Under the pieces are notes generated by a model. It ran no database searches and was not told the DNA's origin. It saw only the letters and a list, made by a program, of their open reading frames with translations. A program made the translations under genes and the position numbers. DNA of 64,000 nucleotides from Bradyrhizobium guangdongense (lineage in GTDB: Bacteria; Pseudomonadota; Alphaproteobacteria; Rhizobiales; Xanthobacteraceae). The stretch spans positions 7,281,501-7,345,500 of the forward strand of contig NZ_CP030051.1 in NCBI RefSeq assembly GCF_004114975.1, read 5' to 3'. Each line of letters opens with the position of its first letter. Position 1 is the first letter of the stretch. Of this stretch, positions 27,960 through 37,453 are shown in pieces.

Positions 27960-29558
27960 ATGCGGAGCGTGCGGGCGCTCGCCGCGACGGCGGCGCTGTC
28001 TTGGCTGGCGTTTTCGACCATTGCGTTCGCCGGCGAGCCCAAGCAGGGCGGAATCCTGCGGATGTATCACCGCGACAGCCCGGCGAATGCGTCCATCCTC
28101 GAGGGCGCGACCTATTCGGTCAACGTGCCCTTCATGGGCGTGTTCAACAATCTCGTCATCTACGACCAGCACATCGCGCAGAACAGCCCCGATACCCTCA
28201 GGCCTGAGCTGGCAGAAAGCTGGTCCTGGAGCGGCGACAACAAGAAGCTGACGTTCAAACTGCGCCAGGGCGTCAAATGGCACGACGGCAAGCCGTTCAC
28301 GTCGGCCGACGTCAAGTGCACCTTCGATCTCCTGATGGGCAAGTCGCAGCAGAAGCTGCGGCAGAATCCGCGCAAGGCCTGGTACAGCGAGGTCAACGAC
28401 GTCACGTCCAACGGCGACTTCGAGGTCTCCTTCGACCTGAAGCGGCCGCAACCTTCGCTGCTGGCGATGCTCGCCTCCGGCTATACGCCGATCTATCCCT
28501 GCCACGTCTCGCCGGCGGACATGCGCACCCACCCGATCGGGACCGGGCCGTACAAATTCGTCGAGTTCAAGGCCAATGAATCGATCAAGCTGACGAAGAA
28601 TCCGGACTATTGGAAGAAGGGCCTGCCCTATCTCGACGGCATCGAATACACGATCATCCCGAACCGCTCGACCGCGATCCTCGCCTTCGTCGCCGGCAAG
28701 TTCGACATGACGTTCCCGACGCATATCACCATTCCGCTGCTGAAGGACATCAAGTCGCAGGCGCCGAACGCGGTCTGCGTCGTCGAGCCGACCAACGTTT
28801 CGACCAACATCATCGTCAATTCGACCTCCCCGCCGTTCGACAACATCGATATCCGCCGCGCGATGGCCATGGCGCTCGACCGCAAGGCCTTCGTCGACAT
28901 CCTGTTCGAGGGTCAGGCCGACATCGGCGGCACCATGCTGCCACCGCCGCAAGGCATCTGGGGCATGCCCAAGGACAAGCTGCAGACCATTCCGGGCTAC
29001 GGTCCGGACGTGAACGCAAACCGCGAGGAAGCGAAGAAACTGATGCAGAAGGCGGGCTACGGCCCCGACAAACATCTCGCCGTGAAGGTCTCGACGCGCA
29101 ATCTGGCGGAATATCGCGATCCCGCGGTGATCCTGATCGACCAGCTCAAGAGCATCTATATCGACGGCGAGCTCGACGTGGTGGAAACTGCCAACTGGTT
29201 CCCGAAGGTCGCGCGCAAGGATTACATGCTCGGCCTCAACTTGACCGGCAATTCCGTCGACGATCCCGACCAGTCCTTCTACGAGAACTATTCCTGCGGC
29301 TCGGAGCGGAACTACACCAACTACTGCAACAAGGAGATCGAAAAGCTGTTCGACGTACAGTCGCAGGAGATCGACATCGCCAAGCGCAAGCCGCTGGTCT
29401 GGGACATCGACAAGAAGCTGCAGGAGGACGTTGCCCGTCCGATCATCTTCCATGCGCGGGCCGGCACCTGCTGGCAGCCCTACGTCAAGGGGGTCACGAT
29501 CATGTCCAACAGCTCCTACAACGGATTTCGCTTCGAGGATGTGTGGCTCGACAAATAG
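27960..29558 (+). CDS. peptide-type ABC transporter substrate-binding protein (SBP family 5)
   Basis: A 532-residue precursor with a signal peptide (cleavage near AFAGEP, residue 25) and the SBP_bac_5 fold used for peptides, nickel and some sugars or opines. Motifs: KQGGILRMYHRDSP, LRPELAESWSWSGDNKKLTF, FKLRQGVKWHDGKPFTSADV and RAMAMALDRKAF. It is the first gene of a complete importer: the permeases follow at 29597 and 30736, the ATPases at 31629 and 32633. ATG 27960 follows AGGGAGGACGAGG. The ligand cannot be assigned. Confidence 0.93.
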   Translation: MRSVRALAATAALSWLAFSTIAFAGEPKQGGILRMYHRDSPANASILEGATYSVNVPFMGVFNNLVIYDQHIAQNSPDTLRPELAESWSWSGDNKKLTFKLRQGVKWHDGKPFTSADVKCTFDLLMGKSQQKLRQNPRKAWYSEVNDVTSNGDFEVSFDLKRPQPSLLAMLASGYTPIYPCHVSPADMRTHPIGTGPYKFVEFKANESIKLTKNPDYWKKGLPYLDGIEYTIIPNRSTAILAFVAGKFDMTFPTHITIPLLKDIKSQAPNAVCVVEPTNVSTNIIVNSTSPPFDNIDIRRAMAMALDRKAFVDILFEGQADIGGTMLPPPQGIWGMPKDKLQTIPGYGPDVNANREEAKKLMQKAGYGPDKHLAVKVSTRNLAEYRDPAVILIDQLKSIYIDGELDVVETANWFPKVARKDYMLGLNLTGNSVDDPDQSFYENYSCGSERNYTNYCNKEIEKLFDVQSQEIDIAKRKPLVWDIDKKLQEDVARPIIFHARAGTCWQPYVKGVTIMSNSSYNGFRFEDVWLDK

Positions 29559-29596
29559 TGCGCCAGGCTGAAGACTAAGGGCGCGGAGGGCGAAGG

Positions 29597-30544
29597 ATGT
29601 TTGCCTATCTGGTGCGGCGCCTGTTCCTGATGCTCGTGACCCTGTTCGGGATCTCGGTCGTCATCTTCTTCCTGCTGCGCATCGTGCCCGGCAACATCGT
29701 CGACATCCTGTTCGCCGCGGCCGGCTACGTCGATCCCGCCGACAAGGTCGATCTGGAGAAGCAGCTCGGCATCGATCAGCCGCTGGTGGTGCAATATCTG
29801 CACTGGATCGGCGGCCTGCTGCACGGCGATCTCGGCTATTCCTATGTTTCGGAGAAGCCGGCGCTTCAGGAGATCTTGCCGCGCATCCCGATCACCGCCC
29901 GGCTCGCCGGCCTCGCGCTGCTGTTCTCGGCTTCGATCGGCATTCCGCTCGGGGTCATCAGCGCGGTCAAGCAGGGCACACGGCTCGACTATGCGCTCCG
30001 CGTGGTCAGCCTGAGCGGATTGTCGCTGCCCTCGTTCTGGCTCGGTCTTTTGGTCCTCACCGCGTCGGTGGCGATGTTCGGGCAGATGCCGATCTTCAAT
30101 CCCAATCCACAAACCCTCGGCGAAGCGCTTGCGACCTATTGCATCCCGGCGATGGTGGTCGGATTCCGCAGTTCGGCGCTGACCATGCGCATCACGCGAT
30201 CCTCGATGCTGGAGGTCTTGCGGCAGGACTATATCCGCACCGCCCGCGCCAAGGGCGCCTCCGATGCCGCCGTGAATTATCATCACGCGCTGAAGAACGC
30301 GATCCTGCCCGTGATCACCGTGATCGGCATCGAGGCGGCATTCCTGATCGGCGGCCTGATTGTGACGGAGACCGTGTTCAACATCCCCGGCGTCGCCCGG
30401 TTCCTGGTCGAGGCGATCCGCTGGCGCGACTACCCGATCGTGCAGAACCTCGTGATGCTCATCGCGGTGGTCGTGGTGTTCGCGAACTTCACCGTCGACA
30501 TGCTCTATGCCGTGTTCGATCCGCGCATCCGGTACACGGATTAG
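29597..30544 (+). CDS. ABC transporter permease, DppB-like
   Basis: A 315-residue inner-membrane permease with six membrane segments. It has the DppB/OppB N-terminus (VRRLFLMLVTLFGISVVIFF), LGIDQPLVVQYLHWI, and the EAA-loop DYIRTARAKGASDAAVNYHH that contacts the ATPases. It starts 38 bases after the binding-protein gene with GCGGAGGGCGAAGG upstream. The next permease is separated by a repeat. Confidence 0.94.
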   Translation: MFAYLVRRLFLMLVTLFGISVVIFFLLRIVPGNIVDILFAAAGYVDPADKVDLEKQLGIDQPLVVQYLHWIGGLLHGDLGYSYVSEKPALQEILPRIPITARLAGLALLFSASIGIPLGVISAVKQGTRLDYALRVVSLSGLSLPSFWLGLLVLTASVAMFGQMPIFNPNPQTLGEALATYCIPAMVVGFRSSALTMRITRSSMLEVLRQDYIRTARAKGASDAAVNYHHALKNAILPVITVIGIEAAFLIGGLIVTETVFNIPGVARFLVEAIRWRDYPIVQNLVMLIAVVVVFANFTVDMLYAVFDPRIRYTD

Positions 30545-30585
30545 TGGCATGAGATCGAGGCGATCACACGCGACGGCGGTGCTCC

Positions 30586-30713
30586 ACCTCTCCCGTAGGG
30601 AGAGGTCGGGCCGCATCGCAAGATGCGGTCCGGGTGAGGGATTACGCTCTCTCGTGAGGGCAGAGCCCCCTCACCCGGCGCTACGCGCCGACCTCTCCCC
30701 GAGGGGGAGAGGT
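30586..30713. repeat. dispersed palindromic repeat (family A) inside the importer operon
   Basis: Inverted-repeat element with CCTCTCCCGTAGGGAGAGG at its left end, a GCATCGCAAGATGC stem, CGGCGCTACGCGCCG and CCGAGGGGGAGAGG at its right end. It fills almost the whole 191-base gap between the two permease genes and ends 22 bases before the start codon of the second one. It probably forms a long RNA hairpin in the operon transcript. Confidence 0.75.
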
Positions 30714-30735
30714 GTATCTCTCCGCGGAGGCCCGC

Positions 30736-31629
30736 ATGGCCGCGATCGATTTTGACGTTGAACTGAGGCGGGCCGGCGCGCATGCGACCGGCGGCTGGCG
30801 GCGCGTGCTGTTTCTGGCACAGCGGCACGTGCTGGGCGCGGCCGGGCTCGTCATCATGACGCTGTTCGTGCTGACGGCGATGTTCGCCGACTTCATCGCC
30901 CGTTACGATCCGCTGAGCGTCGATGCCGCCCACGCGCTGGCGCGTCCGAGCTGGGCGCACTGGATGGGCACCGACTCGTTCGGCCGCGACGTTTTCAGCC
31001 GCATCATCCATGGCGCGCGGATCTCGCTGGCGGTGGGGCTCGGCTCGACAGCGCTCGGCGGCTCGATCGGCGTCATCGTCGGCCTCACCTCCGGCTATCT
31101 TTCCGGCTGGGTCGATCTCGTATTCCAGCGCGTCTCCGACGTTCTCCAGGCGTTGCCGCTGCTGGTGCTGGCGCTGGTGATGACGGCCGCGCTTGGGCCG
31201 TCGCTGCCGAACGTGATTCTCGCCATCGCCATCCCGCTGATCCCGACGGTGGCGCGCGTCACCCGCGCCAACACGCTGGCGCTACGGGAGCAACCGTTCG
31301 TCGAGGCCGCCAAATCGATCGGCATGAGCGAGGTCCGCATCGCGCTGCGTCACGTCCTGCCGAACACGCTGGCGCCGCTGATCGTGCTGGCCACCGCGCA
31401 GCTCGGCTCGACCATTCTGACCGAAGCCTCGCTCTCCTTCCTCGGCCTCGGCATTCCCGAGCCCTATCCGTCATGGGGGCGCATGCTGTCGGAGTCCGCC
31501 GCCGAATATGTCCGCACCGCGCCGTGGCTGGTGATCTTCCCGGGCATTGCCATCAGCCTCGCCGTGTTCGGCGCCAATCTGTTCGGCGACGCGCTGCGCG
31601 ACATCCTCGATCCCCGGCAGCGCGGCTGA
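30736..31629 (+). CDS. ABC transporter permease, DppC-like
   Basis: A 297-residue permease with six membrane segments. It shows the DppC/OppC hallmark [24 protein letters not shown] (split around residues 73-96) after the first segment, and the EAA-loop [24 protein letters not shown] 30736 is preceded by GCGGAGG and lies just past the repeat; an in-frame codon at 30712 falls within the repeat. The stop overlaps the first ATPase gene (TGATG). Confidence 0.94.
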   Translation: MAAIDFDVELRRAGAHATGGWRRVLFLAQRHVLGAAGLVIMTLFVLTAMFADFIARYDPLSVDAAHALARPSWAHWMGTDSFGRDVFSRIIHGARISLAVGLGSTALGGSIGVIVGLTSGYLSGWVDLVFQRVSDVLQALPLLVLALVMTAALGPSLPNVILAIAIPLIPTVARVTRANTLALREQPFVEAAKSIGMSEVRIALRHVLPNTLAPLIVLATAQLGSTILTEASLSFLGLGIPEPYPSWGRMLSESAAEYVRTAPWLVIFPGIAISLAVFGANLFGDALRDILDPRQRG

Positions 31630-32636
31630 TGGTTGAAACAACCGATCTCGTGCTCGAGGTGAAGAACCTGAAGACGGTGTTCTTCACCAATTCCGGCCTG
31701 TTCAAGGCGGTCGACGACATCTCCTTCACCGTGAAGCGCGGCGAGACGCTGGCGATCGTCGGCGAATCCGGCTGCGGCAAGAGCGTCACCGCGCTGTCCT
31801 TGATGCGGCTGGTCCCCGATCCGCCCGGACGCATCGTCGGCGGCTCGGTCTCGCTCGAAGGCACCGACCTGCTGGCGCTGGACGAAACCGGGATGCGCGA
31901 GGTTAGGGGCAACCGCATCTCCATGATCTTCCAGGAGCCGATGACCTCGCTCAATCCCGTGATGCGGATCGGCGACCAGATCGTCGAGGCGGTGCGGCTG
32001 CACCGGAACATCACGCCGAGGGAGGCGCACGCTGTCGCGGTCGAGATGCTGCGGCTGGTGCGCATTCCCGAGCCGGCGCGGCGCGCGCGCGAATATCCGC
32101 ACCAGCTCTCCGGCGGCATGCGCCAGCGCGCGATGATCGCGATGGCGCTGGCCTGCCGGCCGGCGCTGCTGATCGCGGACGAGCCGACCACCGCGCTCGA
32201 CGTCACCATCCAGGCCCAGATCCTGGCGCTGATCCTCGATCTTCAGAAGGAGCTCGGCACCGGCCTCGTGCTCATCACCCACGATCTCGGCGTCGTCGCG
32301 CAGACCGCACAGCGTGTGATCGTGATGTATGCGGGACGCAAGGTCGAGGAAGCCACCGTCGAAGCGTTGTTCGCCGCGCCCAAGCATCCCTATACGCGCG
32401 GGCTGATGGCCTCGATCCCGGCGGTGCCCGCATCGGGCGTCGCCGCGCAGGAGCGCTTGAACGAAATTCCGGGCACGGTGCCGTCGCTGGTGCGCTTGCC
32501 AAAGGGCTGCGCCTTCGCGCCGCGCTGCAAGCTCGCGGTGAAACGCTGCGAGGCGGAGTACCCGCCGCTAACCGATTGGGGCGGCGGCCATCTCGCCGCC
32601 TGCTGGCGCGCGGCTGAAGTGGCGGAGGTGGCATGA
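31629..32636 (+). CDS. ABC transporter ATPase, DppD-like
   Basis: A 335-residue ATPase with Walker A GESGCGKS (about 44-51), Q-loop [10 protein letters not shown], signature LSGGMRQR, Walker [13 protein letters not shown] and the C-terminal oligopeptide-transporter domain with a four-cysteine cluster region ([15 protein letters not shown]) that in relatives binds an iron-sulfur centre. ATG 31629 overlaps the permease stop. The stop overlaps the next ATPase gene (ATGA). Longer in-frame extensions lie within the permease gene and are rejected. Confidence 0.95.
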   Translation: MVETTDLVLEVKNLKTVFFTNSGLFKAVDDISFTVKRGETLAIVGESGCGKSVTALSLMRLVPDPPGRIVGGSVSLEGTDLLALDETGMREVRGNRISMIFQEPMTSLNPVMRIGDQIVEAVRLHRNITPREAHAVAVEMLRLVRIPEPARRAREYPHQLSGGMRQRAMIAMALACRPALLIADEPTTALDVTIQAQILALILDLQKELGTGLVLITHDLGVVAQTAQRVIVMYAGRKVEEATVEALFAAPKHPYTRGLMASIPAVPASGVAAQERLNEIPGTVPSLVRLPKGCAFAPRCKLAVKRCEAEYPPLTDWGGGHLAACWRAAEVAEVA

Positions 32637-33628
32637 CCAAGGCGCTGCTCGAAGTCACCGATCTCAAGAAATACTACCCGGTGCGCGCCGGCGTGCTGCG
32701 CCGGCAGGTCGGCACGGTGCATTCAGTCGACGGCGTCTCGTTCTCCCTTGGCGCCGGCGAGACGCTCGGCCTGGTCGGGGAATCCGGCTGCGGCAAGTCG
32801 ACGGTGGCGCGCAGCGTGCTGCGGCTGGTCGAGCCGACTGCAGGCCGGATCCGCCTTGACGGCGAGGACATCACGCATCTGTCCAAGACCGCGCTGCGAG
32901 CGCATCGCCGCGCGATGCAGATCGTGTTCCAGGACCCGTTCGCCTCGCTCAATCCGCGCATGACCGCCGGCGATATCGTCGGCGAGCCGATCGCGGTCCA
33001 CGGTCTTGCTACCGGCAAGGCGCTGGAGACGCGCGTCGCAAAACTGTTCGAGCAGGTCGGGCTGCGCCCGGACCAGATGCGCAATTTCCCCCATCAGTTC
33101 TCCGGCGGTCAGCGCCAGCGCATCTGCATCGCGCGGGCGCTGGCGCTGGAGCCGCGGCTGATCGTCTGTGACGAGCCGGTCTCCGCGCTGGACGTCTCGA
33201 TCCAGGCGCAGGTGATCAACCTGCTGATCGATTTGCAGCGCCAGCATGGCTTCTCCTATCTCTTCATCGCTCATGACCTTGCCGTGGTCGCTCACATCAG
33301 CCACCGCGTTGCCGTGATGTATCTCGGCCGTATCGTCGAGATCGCCGACAAGGACGAGCTGTTCCGCAATCCGCGTCATCCCTATACGCAGGCGCTGCTC
33401 GCCTCGGTGCCGATCGCCAACCCGCTGGCGAAGAAGCTCGCGCCGCTGGTCGATGGTGACGTGCCAAGCCCGGTCAATCCGCCGCCCGGCTGCGCGTTTC
33501 ACACCCGCTGCCGGTTCGCGATGGAGCGATGCAAGACGGAGCGACCGGTGCTGATGGATGCCGGCGACGGGCATCAGGTCGCCTGCCTGTTGAACGAAGG
33601 GACGGGGCGACCAGCGGAGGTACCGTAG
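32633..33628 (+). CDS. ABC transporter ATPase, DppF-like
   Basis: A 331-residue ATPase with Walker [11 protein letters not shown]-loop [10 protein letters not shown], signature FSGGQRQR, Walker [13 protein letters not shown] and the C-terminal [15 protein letters not shown] cluster. It forms a heterodimer with the preceding ATPase to drive the importer. It overlaps that gene by 4 bases and is the last gene of the operon. A repeat follows, then the convergent carboxylase gene. Confidence 0.95.
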   Translation: MTKALLEVTDLKKYYPVRAGVLRRQVGTVHSVDGVSFSLGAGETLGLVGESGCGKSTVARSVLRLVEPTAGRIRLDGEDITHLSKTALRAHRRAMQIVFQDPFASLNPRMTAGDIVGEPIAVHGLATGKALETRVAKLFEQVGLRPDQMRNFPHQFSGGQRQRICIARALALEPRLIVCDEPVSALDVSIQAQVINLLIDLQRQHGFSYLFIAHDLAVVAHISHRVAVMYLGRIVEIADKDELFRNPRHPYTQALLASVPIANPLAKKLAPLVDGDVPSPVNPPPGCAFHTRCRFAMERCKTERPVLMDAGDGHQVACLLNEGTGRPAEVP

Positions 33629-33640
33629 CGCTGCCGCCGT

Positions 33641-33727
33641 CGGGTGGGCAAAGCGGAGCGTGGCCACCAGTCGTTCTCCATCACGGAGATCGTGGGCACG
33701 GCGCTTTGCGCCTTTGCCCATCCTACG
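33641..33727. repeat. dispersed palindromic repeat (family C, GGGTGGGCAAAGC type)
   Basis: Left arm GGGTGGGCAAAGCGGAGCG and right arm GCGCTTTGCGCCTTTGCCCATCC are partly complementary around a variable centre. A better conserved copy lies at 38421-38510. It sits between convergent genes and may act as a transcription stop for either. Confidence 0.65.
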
Positions 33728-33748
33728 AGACCGCGTTCGCGGCTCCGA

Positions 33749-35722
33749 CTACGCCCCGATCTCCGCCACAACCCGTCCCGTCGTCACCTGCTCGCCCTCG
33801 GCGACATCGATCGCCGCCACCACGCCGTCGATGCCGGCCTTGTGGACGTGTTCCATCTTCATCGCTTCCAGCGTCAGCACCGGTTGGCCTGCTGTGACGC
33901 GGTCGCCCGGCTTGACCAGGACGGCGACAACACGGCCGTTCATGGCGGCGCGGACCTTGCCATCGCCGCCGTTGCTTGCGGCGGCCCTCGGCGCAGCCAG
34001 CGTGAGATCGGTGATGGCAAATGGAATGCCGCGATGCTGAACGTAGAGCCGATCGCCGTCGCGCAAGTATTTTGCACTATCCATCACGCCGCCGTGGCGG
34101 AAGCGGATGGAGCCAGGGTCTAGCTGGTCGATCTCGAACTTGTCCTGACGACCGTCCCTGCCAACAATGTAGCTGCCGTCGCGCTCGCGCGTGACATCAA
34201 GCTCGAGCGCCTGGCCGGCGATCTCGATCTTCACGGGAAGCGGAAACGTCGCCGACAGGCTCCGGCCCCTGCGCCATACCGGCGCGCGCGGATTGGTGAC
34301 GTAGAGCAGCAGGCCGGCCAGCGCCGTATCGAATGCGGTATCCGCCCGCGGCGCCAGCAGCTCGTCGCGATGGGCGTCGATGAAGGCCGTCGTTGCCTCC
34401 CCCCTGGCAAAGCCGGGATGACGCAGGCAGGACATCAGGAACGCCTGGTTGGTGGTCACGCCGAGCGCCGTGAGCTGCTCGAGTCCGACGATTAACCGCC
34501 CCCTCGCCTCCTCGCGCGTCGCGCCATGGCTGATCACCTTGGCGATCATGGAATCATAGAACGGCGGGATCTCAGACCCGGATTGCAGCGCGTGCTCGAC
34601 GCGAATGCCTTCCGGCACTTGCCAGCGCGCCATGCGGCCGGACTGCGGCATGAACTCATGCGCGGCGTCTTCCGAGCAGAGCCGCACCTCGATGGCATGG
34701 CCGGAGAACTTGATGTCCTGCTGCTTCACCGGCAACGGCTCACCACGCGCAATGCGCAATTGCAACTCGACGAGATCGAGCCCGGTGATCGCTTCGGTGA
34801 CGGGATGCTCGACCTGGAGGCGCGTGTTCATCTCCATGAAGTAGAAGTCGCCGCTTGCATCGAGCAGGAATTCCAGCGTGCCGGCGCCCTCATAGCGCAG
34901 CGCCTTCACCGCCGCGACCGCGACCTCGCCCATCCTGGCGCGCAGCTCCGGCGTGACCGCGGGCGACGGCGCCTCCTCGATCAGTTTCTGGTGCCGCCGC
35001 TGCACCGAGCAGTCGCGCTCGCCGAGATGGATGGCGTTGCCATTGATATCGCCGAACACCTGAACTTCGATGTGACGCGGGTTCTGGATGGCGCGCTCGA
35101 GAATGACCGTGGGATCGCCGAACGCCGCCTTGGCCTCCGATCGCGCGCTACGCAACGCATCCGCAAACGACGCTGCGTCGGTCACCAGCCGCATGCCGCG
35201 ACCGCCGCCCCCCGCAACGGCCTTGATCATGACGGGGAAACCGATCTTGCTGGCTTCCGCGAGCATGGTCTCATCACCCTGATCGGAACCTTGATAGCCG
35301 GGCACGACAGGTACCCCAGCCTTCTTCATGATCTCCTTGGCGCCGGCCTTGTTGCCCATCGCTGCGATCGCCTGCGGCGACGGGCCGATGAAGACGAGAC
35401 CGGCATCCCTGCAGGCTTGCGCGAAGTCCTCGTTCTCGGCGAGGAATCCGTAGCCGGGATGAACGGCATCCGCGCCGCTCGCCTTGGCCGCGGCGATGAT
35501 CGCGGGGATGTTGAGATAGGATTGCGCCGGCAGGGCTTCACCGATGCGCACGGCCTGGTCCGCCTGCTTCACATGGAGCGCATCGCGATCGGCATCTGAA
35601 TACACGGCGACAACGCCAAGGCCGAGCTGCCGCGCGCTCCGCATCACGCGCAGCGCGATCTCGCCGCGATTGGCGACCAACACTTTAAAGAACGGCCGGT
35701 GCTGCACTGATCCGTTCCTCAT
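33749..35722 (-). CDS. biotin-dependent acyl-CoA carboxylase, biotin carboxylase/BCCP subunit
   Basis: A 657-residue alpha subunit. The biotin carboxylase part (about 11-455) has FKVLVANRGEIALRV, HPGYGFLAEN, the ATP-grasp glycine loop KAVAGGGGRGM, ERDCSVQRRHQKLIEEAP and FMEMNTRLQVEHPVTE. A linker follows, and the C-terminal biotinyl domain has EAMKMEH with the biotin lysine at 622. Together with the next subunit it carboxylates an acyl-CoA; size and order fit methylcrotonyl- or geranyl-CoA carboxylases. ATG 35722 overlaps the stop of the carboxyltransferase gene (ATGA). Substrate is open. Confidence 0.93.
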   Translation of the reverse strand: MRNGSVQHRPFFKVLVANRGEIALRVMRSARQLGLGVVAVYSDADRDALHVKQADQAVRIGEALPAQSYLNIPAIIAAAKASGADAVHPGYGFLAENEDFAQACRDAGLVFIGPSPQAIAAMGNKAGAKEIMKKAGVPVVPGYQGSDQGDETMLAEASKIGFPVMIKAVAGGGGRGMRLVTDAASFADALRSARSEAKAAFGDPTVILERAIQNPRHIEVQVFGDINGNAIHLGERDCSVQRRHQKLIEEAPSPAVTPELRARMGEVAVAAVKALRYEGAGTLEFLLDASGDFYFMEMNTRLQVEHPVTEAITGLDLVELQLRIARGEPLPVKQQDIKFSGHAIEVRLCSEDAAHEFMPQSGRMARWQVPEGIRVEHALQSGSEIPPFYDSMIAKVISHGATREEARGRLIVGLEQLTALGVTTNQAFLMSCLRHPGFARGEATTAFIDAHRDELLAPRADTAFDTALAGLLLYVTNPRAPVWRRGRSLSATFPLPVKIEIAGQALELDVTRERDGSYIVGRDGRQDKFEIDQLDPGSIRFRHGGVMDSAKYLRDGDRLYVQHRGIPFAITDLTLAAPRAAASNGGDGKVRAAMNGRVVAVLVKPGDRVTAGQPVLTLEAMKMEHVHKAGIDGVVAAIDVAEGEQVTTGRVVAEIGA

Positions 35723-37335
35723 GGCCGGGCCACCGAAAACTGCATGCGCTGGGGCATGCGCGAATCGCCCTCCCGGCAGATCGCGAGCACCTGCGACAGC
35801 ACCGCGCGGGTGTCGCGCGGATCGATCACCCCGTCGTCGAGCACGCGCGCGCTGGTCGAGAACACGTCCATCTGGCCGTCGAACACGCCGACGATCTGCG
35901 CTTTCATGGCCTCTAACTTGTCTTTCTCGATCGGCTTGCCGCGGCGCGCCGCGGCGGCTTCCGTCACGATGGCCATCGTCTCGGCCGCCTGCTCGCCGCC
36001 CATCACCGCAGTCTTGGCGTTGGGCCAGGAGAAGCAGAAGCGCGGATGGAAGCCGCGGCCGCACATGCCGTAATTGCCGGCGCCGAACGAGGCGCCGCAA
36101 TAGATGGTGATCTGCGGCACCGTCGCCGAGGTCACCGCCTGAATCATCTTGGAGCCGTGCTTGATCATGCCGGCTTCCTCATAGGCCTTGCCGACCATGT
36201 AGCCGGTGGTGTTGTTGAGATAGAGGATCGGCGTGCGGGTCTGGCAGCAGGCCTGGATGAAATGCGTCGCCTTGTTGGCGCCGGCGGGATCGAGCGGGCC
36301 GTTGTTGGTGATGATGCCGATCGCCTGGCCCTCGATGCGGGCGTGGCCGCAGACGGTGGCCGGGCCATAGTTCGGCGCCATCTCGATGAAGTCGGAATCG
36401 TCGATGATGCGCGCGATCACTTGGCGCATATCGACAGGCCGCTTGTGGTCCATCGGCATGATGCCGAGCAGCTCGTCCTGGTCGTAGCGCGGTGGCTTGA
36501 AGTCAGACGGCGTCCGGTCCGGCCGCTCCCATTGCAGCGCCGCCATGATCTCGCGCGCGATACGCAGGGCGTCGCGGTCATCCTCGGCGAGATAGTCGCC
36601 GAGACCGGAGATTTGCGTGTGCATCTCGGCGCCACCGAGCTCTTCCTCGGTCGCGATCTCGCCGGTCGCGGCCTTCAGGAGTGGGGGACCGGCGAGGAAG
36701 GCGCGGGTGCGGCCGCGCACCATCACGATATAGTCGGAGAGGCCGGTCTGATAGGCCCCGCCCGCGGTGGACGAGCCGTGCGTGACGGTGACGACCGGAA
36801 GGCCCGCCGCCGACAGCCGCGCGAGATTGCGAAAGATGTTGCCGCCGCGGACAAAATCCTCGACGCGGTAGCGCAGGAGATTGGCGCCGGCGCTTTCGAC
36901 GAGTTGAACGTAGGGCAGCTTGTTCTCGAGCGCGAGCTCCTGCACGCGCAGCGTCTTGTCGAGGCCGAAAGGCTGCAGCGCGCCGGCATCGATACCGGAA
37001 TCGCTGGCGCTGACCATGCAGCGGATACCGGAGACGAAGCCGATGCCGGCGATGACGCCACCGCCGGGCACGCTCTTGTCGGCATCCGGGACGTCGAACA
37101 TATAGCCGGCGAGGGTCGACAGCTCGATGAAGGGCGCGCCGGGATCTAGCACCAGCGCGACGCGCTCGCGCGGCAGCAGCTGCCCGCGCTTGTGGAAACG
37201 ATCCTTTGCCGCGGCGGAAGCGACACGCGTGCGTTCTTCCAGCGCGCGCATGCGGCCGATCAGGCCGAGCATGCCGTCGCGATTGGCCTGATAGCTGACG
37301 CCGCTGGGGGAGATGGTGTTTTCGATAGCAGACAT
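35719..37335 (-). CDS. acyl-CoA carboxylase carboxyltransferase (beta) subunit
   Basis: A 538-residue carboxyltransferase with two crotonase-fold halves. GGVIAGIGFVSGIRCMV, QLVESAGANLLRY and HGSSTAGGAYQTGLSDYIV lie in the N-domain; NNGPLDPAGANKATHFI, NTTGYMVGKAYEEAGMIKHG and GNYGMCGRGFHPRFCFSWP lie in the C-domain. The pattern belongs to the methylcrotonyl-/geranyl-CoA carboxylase beta group; the residues after GMCGR decide substrate width and I cannot settle them by eye. Downstream it is coupled to the biotin subunit. Upstream, a repeat separates it from the DUF849 gene. Confidence 0.92.
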   Translation of the reverse strand: MSAIENTISPSGVSYQANRDGMLGLIGRMRALEERTRVASAAAKDRFHKRGQLLPRERVALVLDPGAPFIELSTLAGYMFDVPDADKSVPGGGVIAGIGFVSGIRCMVSASDSGIDAGALQPFGLDKTLRVQELALENKLPYVQLVESAGANLLRYRVEDFVRGGNIFRNLARLSAAGLPVVTVTHGSSTAGGAYQTGLSDYIVMVRGRTRAFLAGPPLLKAATGEIATEEELGGAEMHTQISGLGDYLAEDDRDALRIAREIMAALQWERPDRTPSDFKPPRYDQDELLGIMPMDHKRPVDMRQVIARIIDDSDFIEMAPNYGPATVCGHARIEGQAIGIITNNGPLDPAGANKATHFIQACCQTRTPILYLNNTTGYMVGKAYEEAGMIKHGSKMIQAVTSATVPQITIYCGASFGAGNYGMCGRGFHPRFCFSWPNAKTAVMGGEQAAETMAIVTEAAAARRGKPIEKDKLEAMKAQIVGVFDGQMDVFSTSARVLDDGVIDPRDTRAVLSQVLAICREGDSRMPQRMQFSVARP

Positions 37336-37349
37336 TAGTGCTCCTGCCC

Positions 37350-37444
37350 GTCATTCCGGGGCGCGCGGAGCGCGAGCCCGGAATCCATACTCCCGATCGT
37401 GGTTATGGATTCCGGGCCTTGCCCTTTGGCCGTCCCGGAATGAC
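37350..37444. repeat. dispersed palindromic repeat (family B, GTCATTCCGGGG type)
   Basis: Left arm GTCATTCCGGGGCGCG...CCCGGAATCCATA and right arm TATGGATTCCGGGC...GTCCCGGAATGAC form a long inverted repeat of about 95 bases. A close second copy is at 41360-41461 and a half copy near 39506-39523. It lies between the DUF849 and carboxyltransferase genes, 14 bases before the start of the latter. Confidence 0.8.
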
Positions 37445-37453
37445 GACGTGTGA

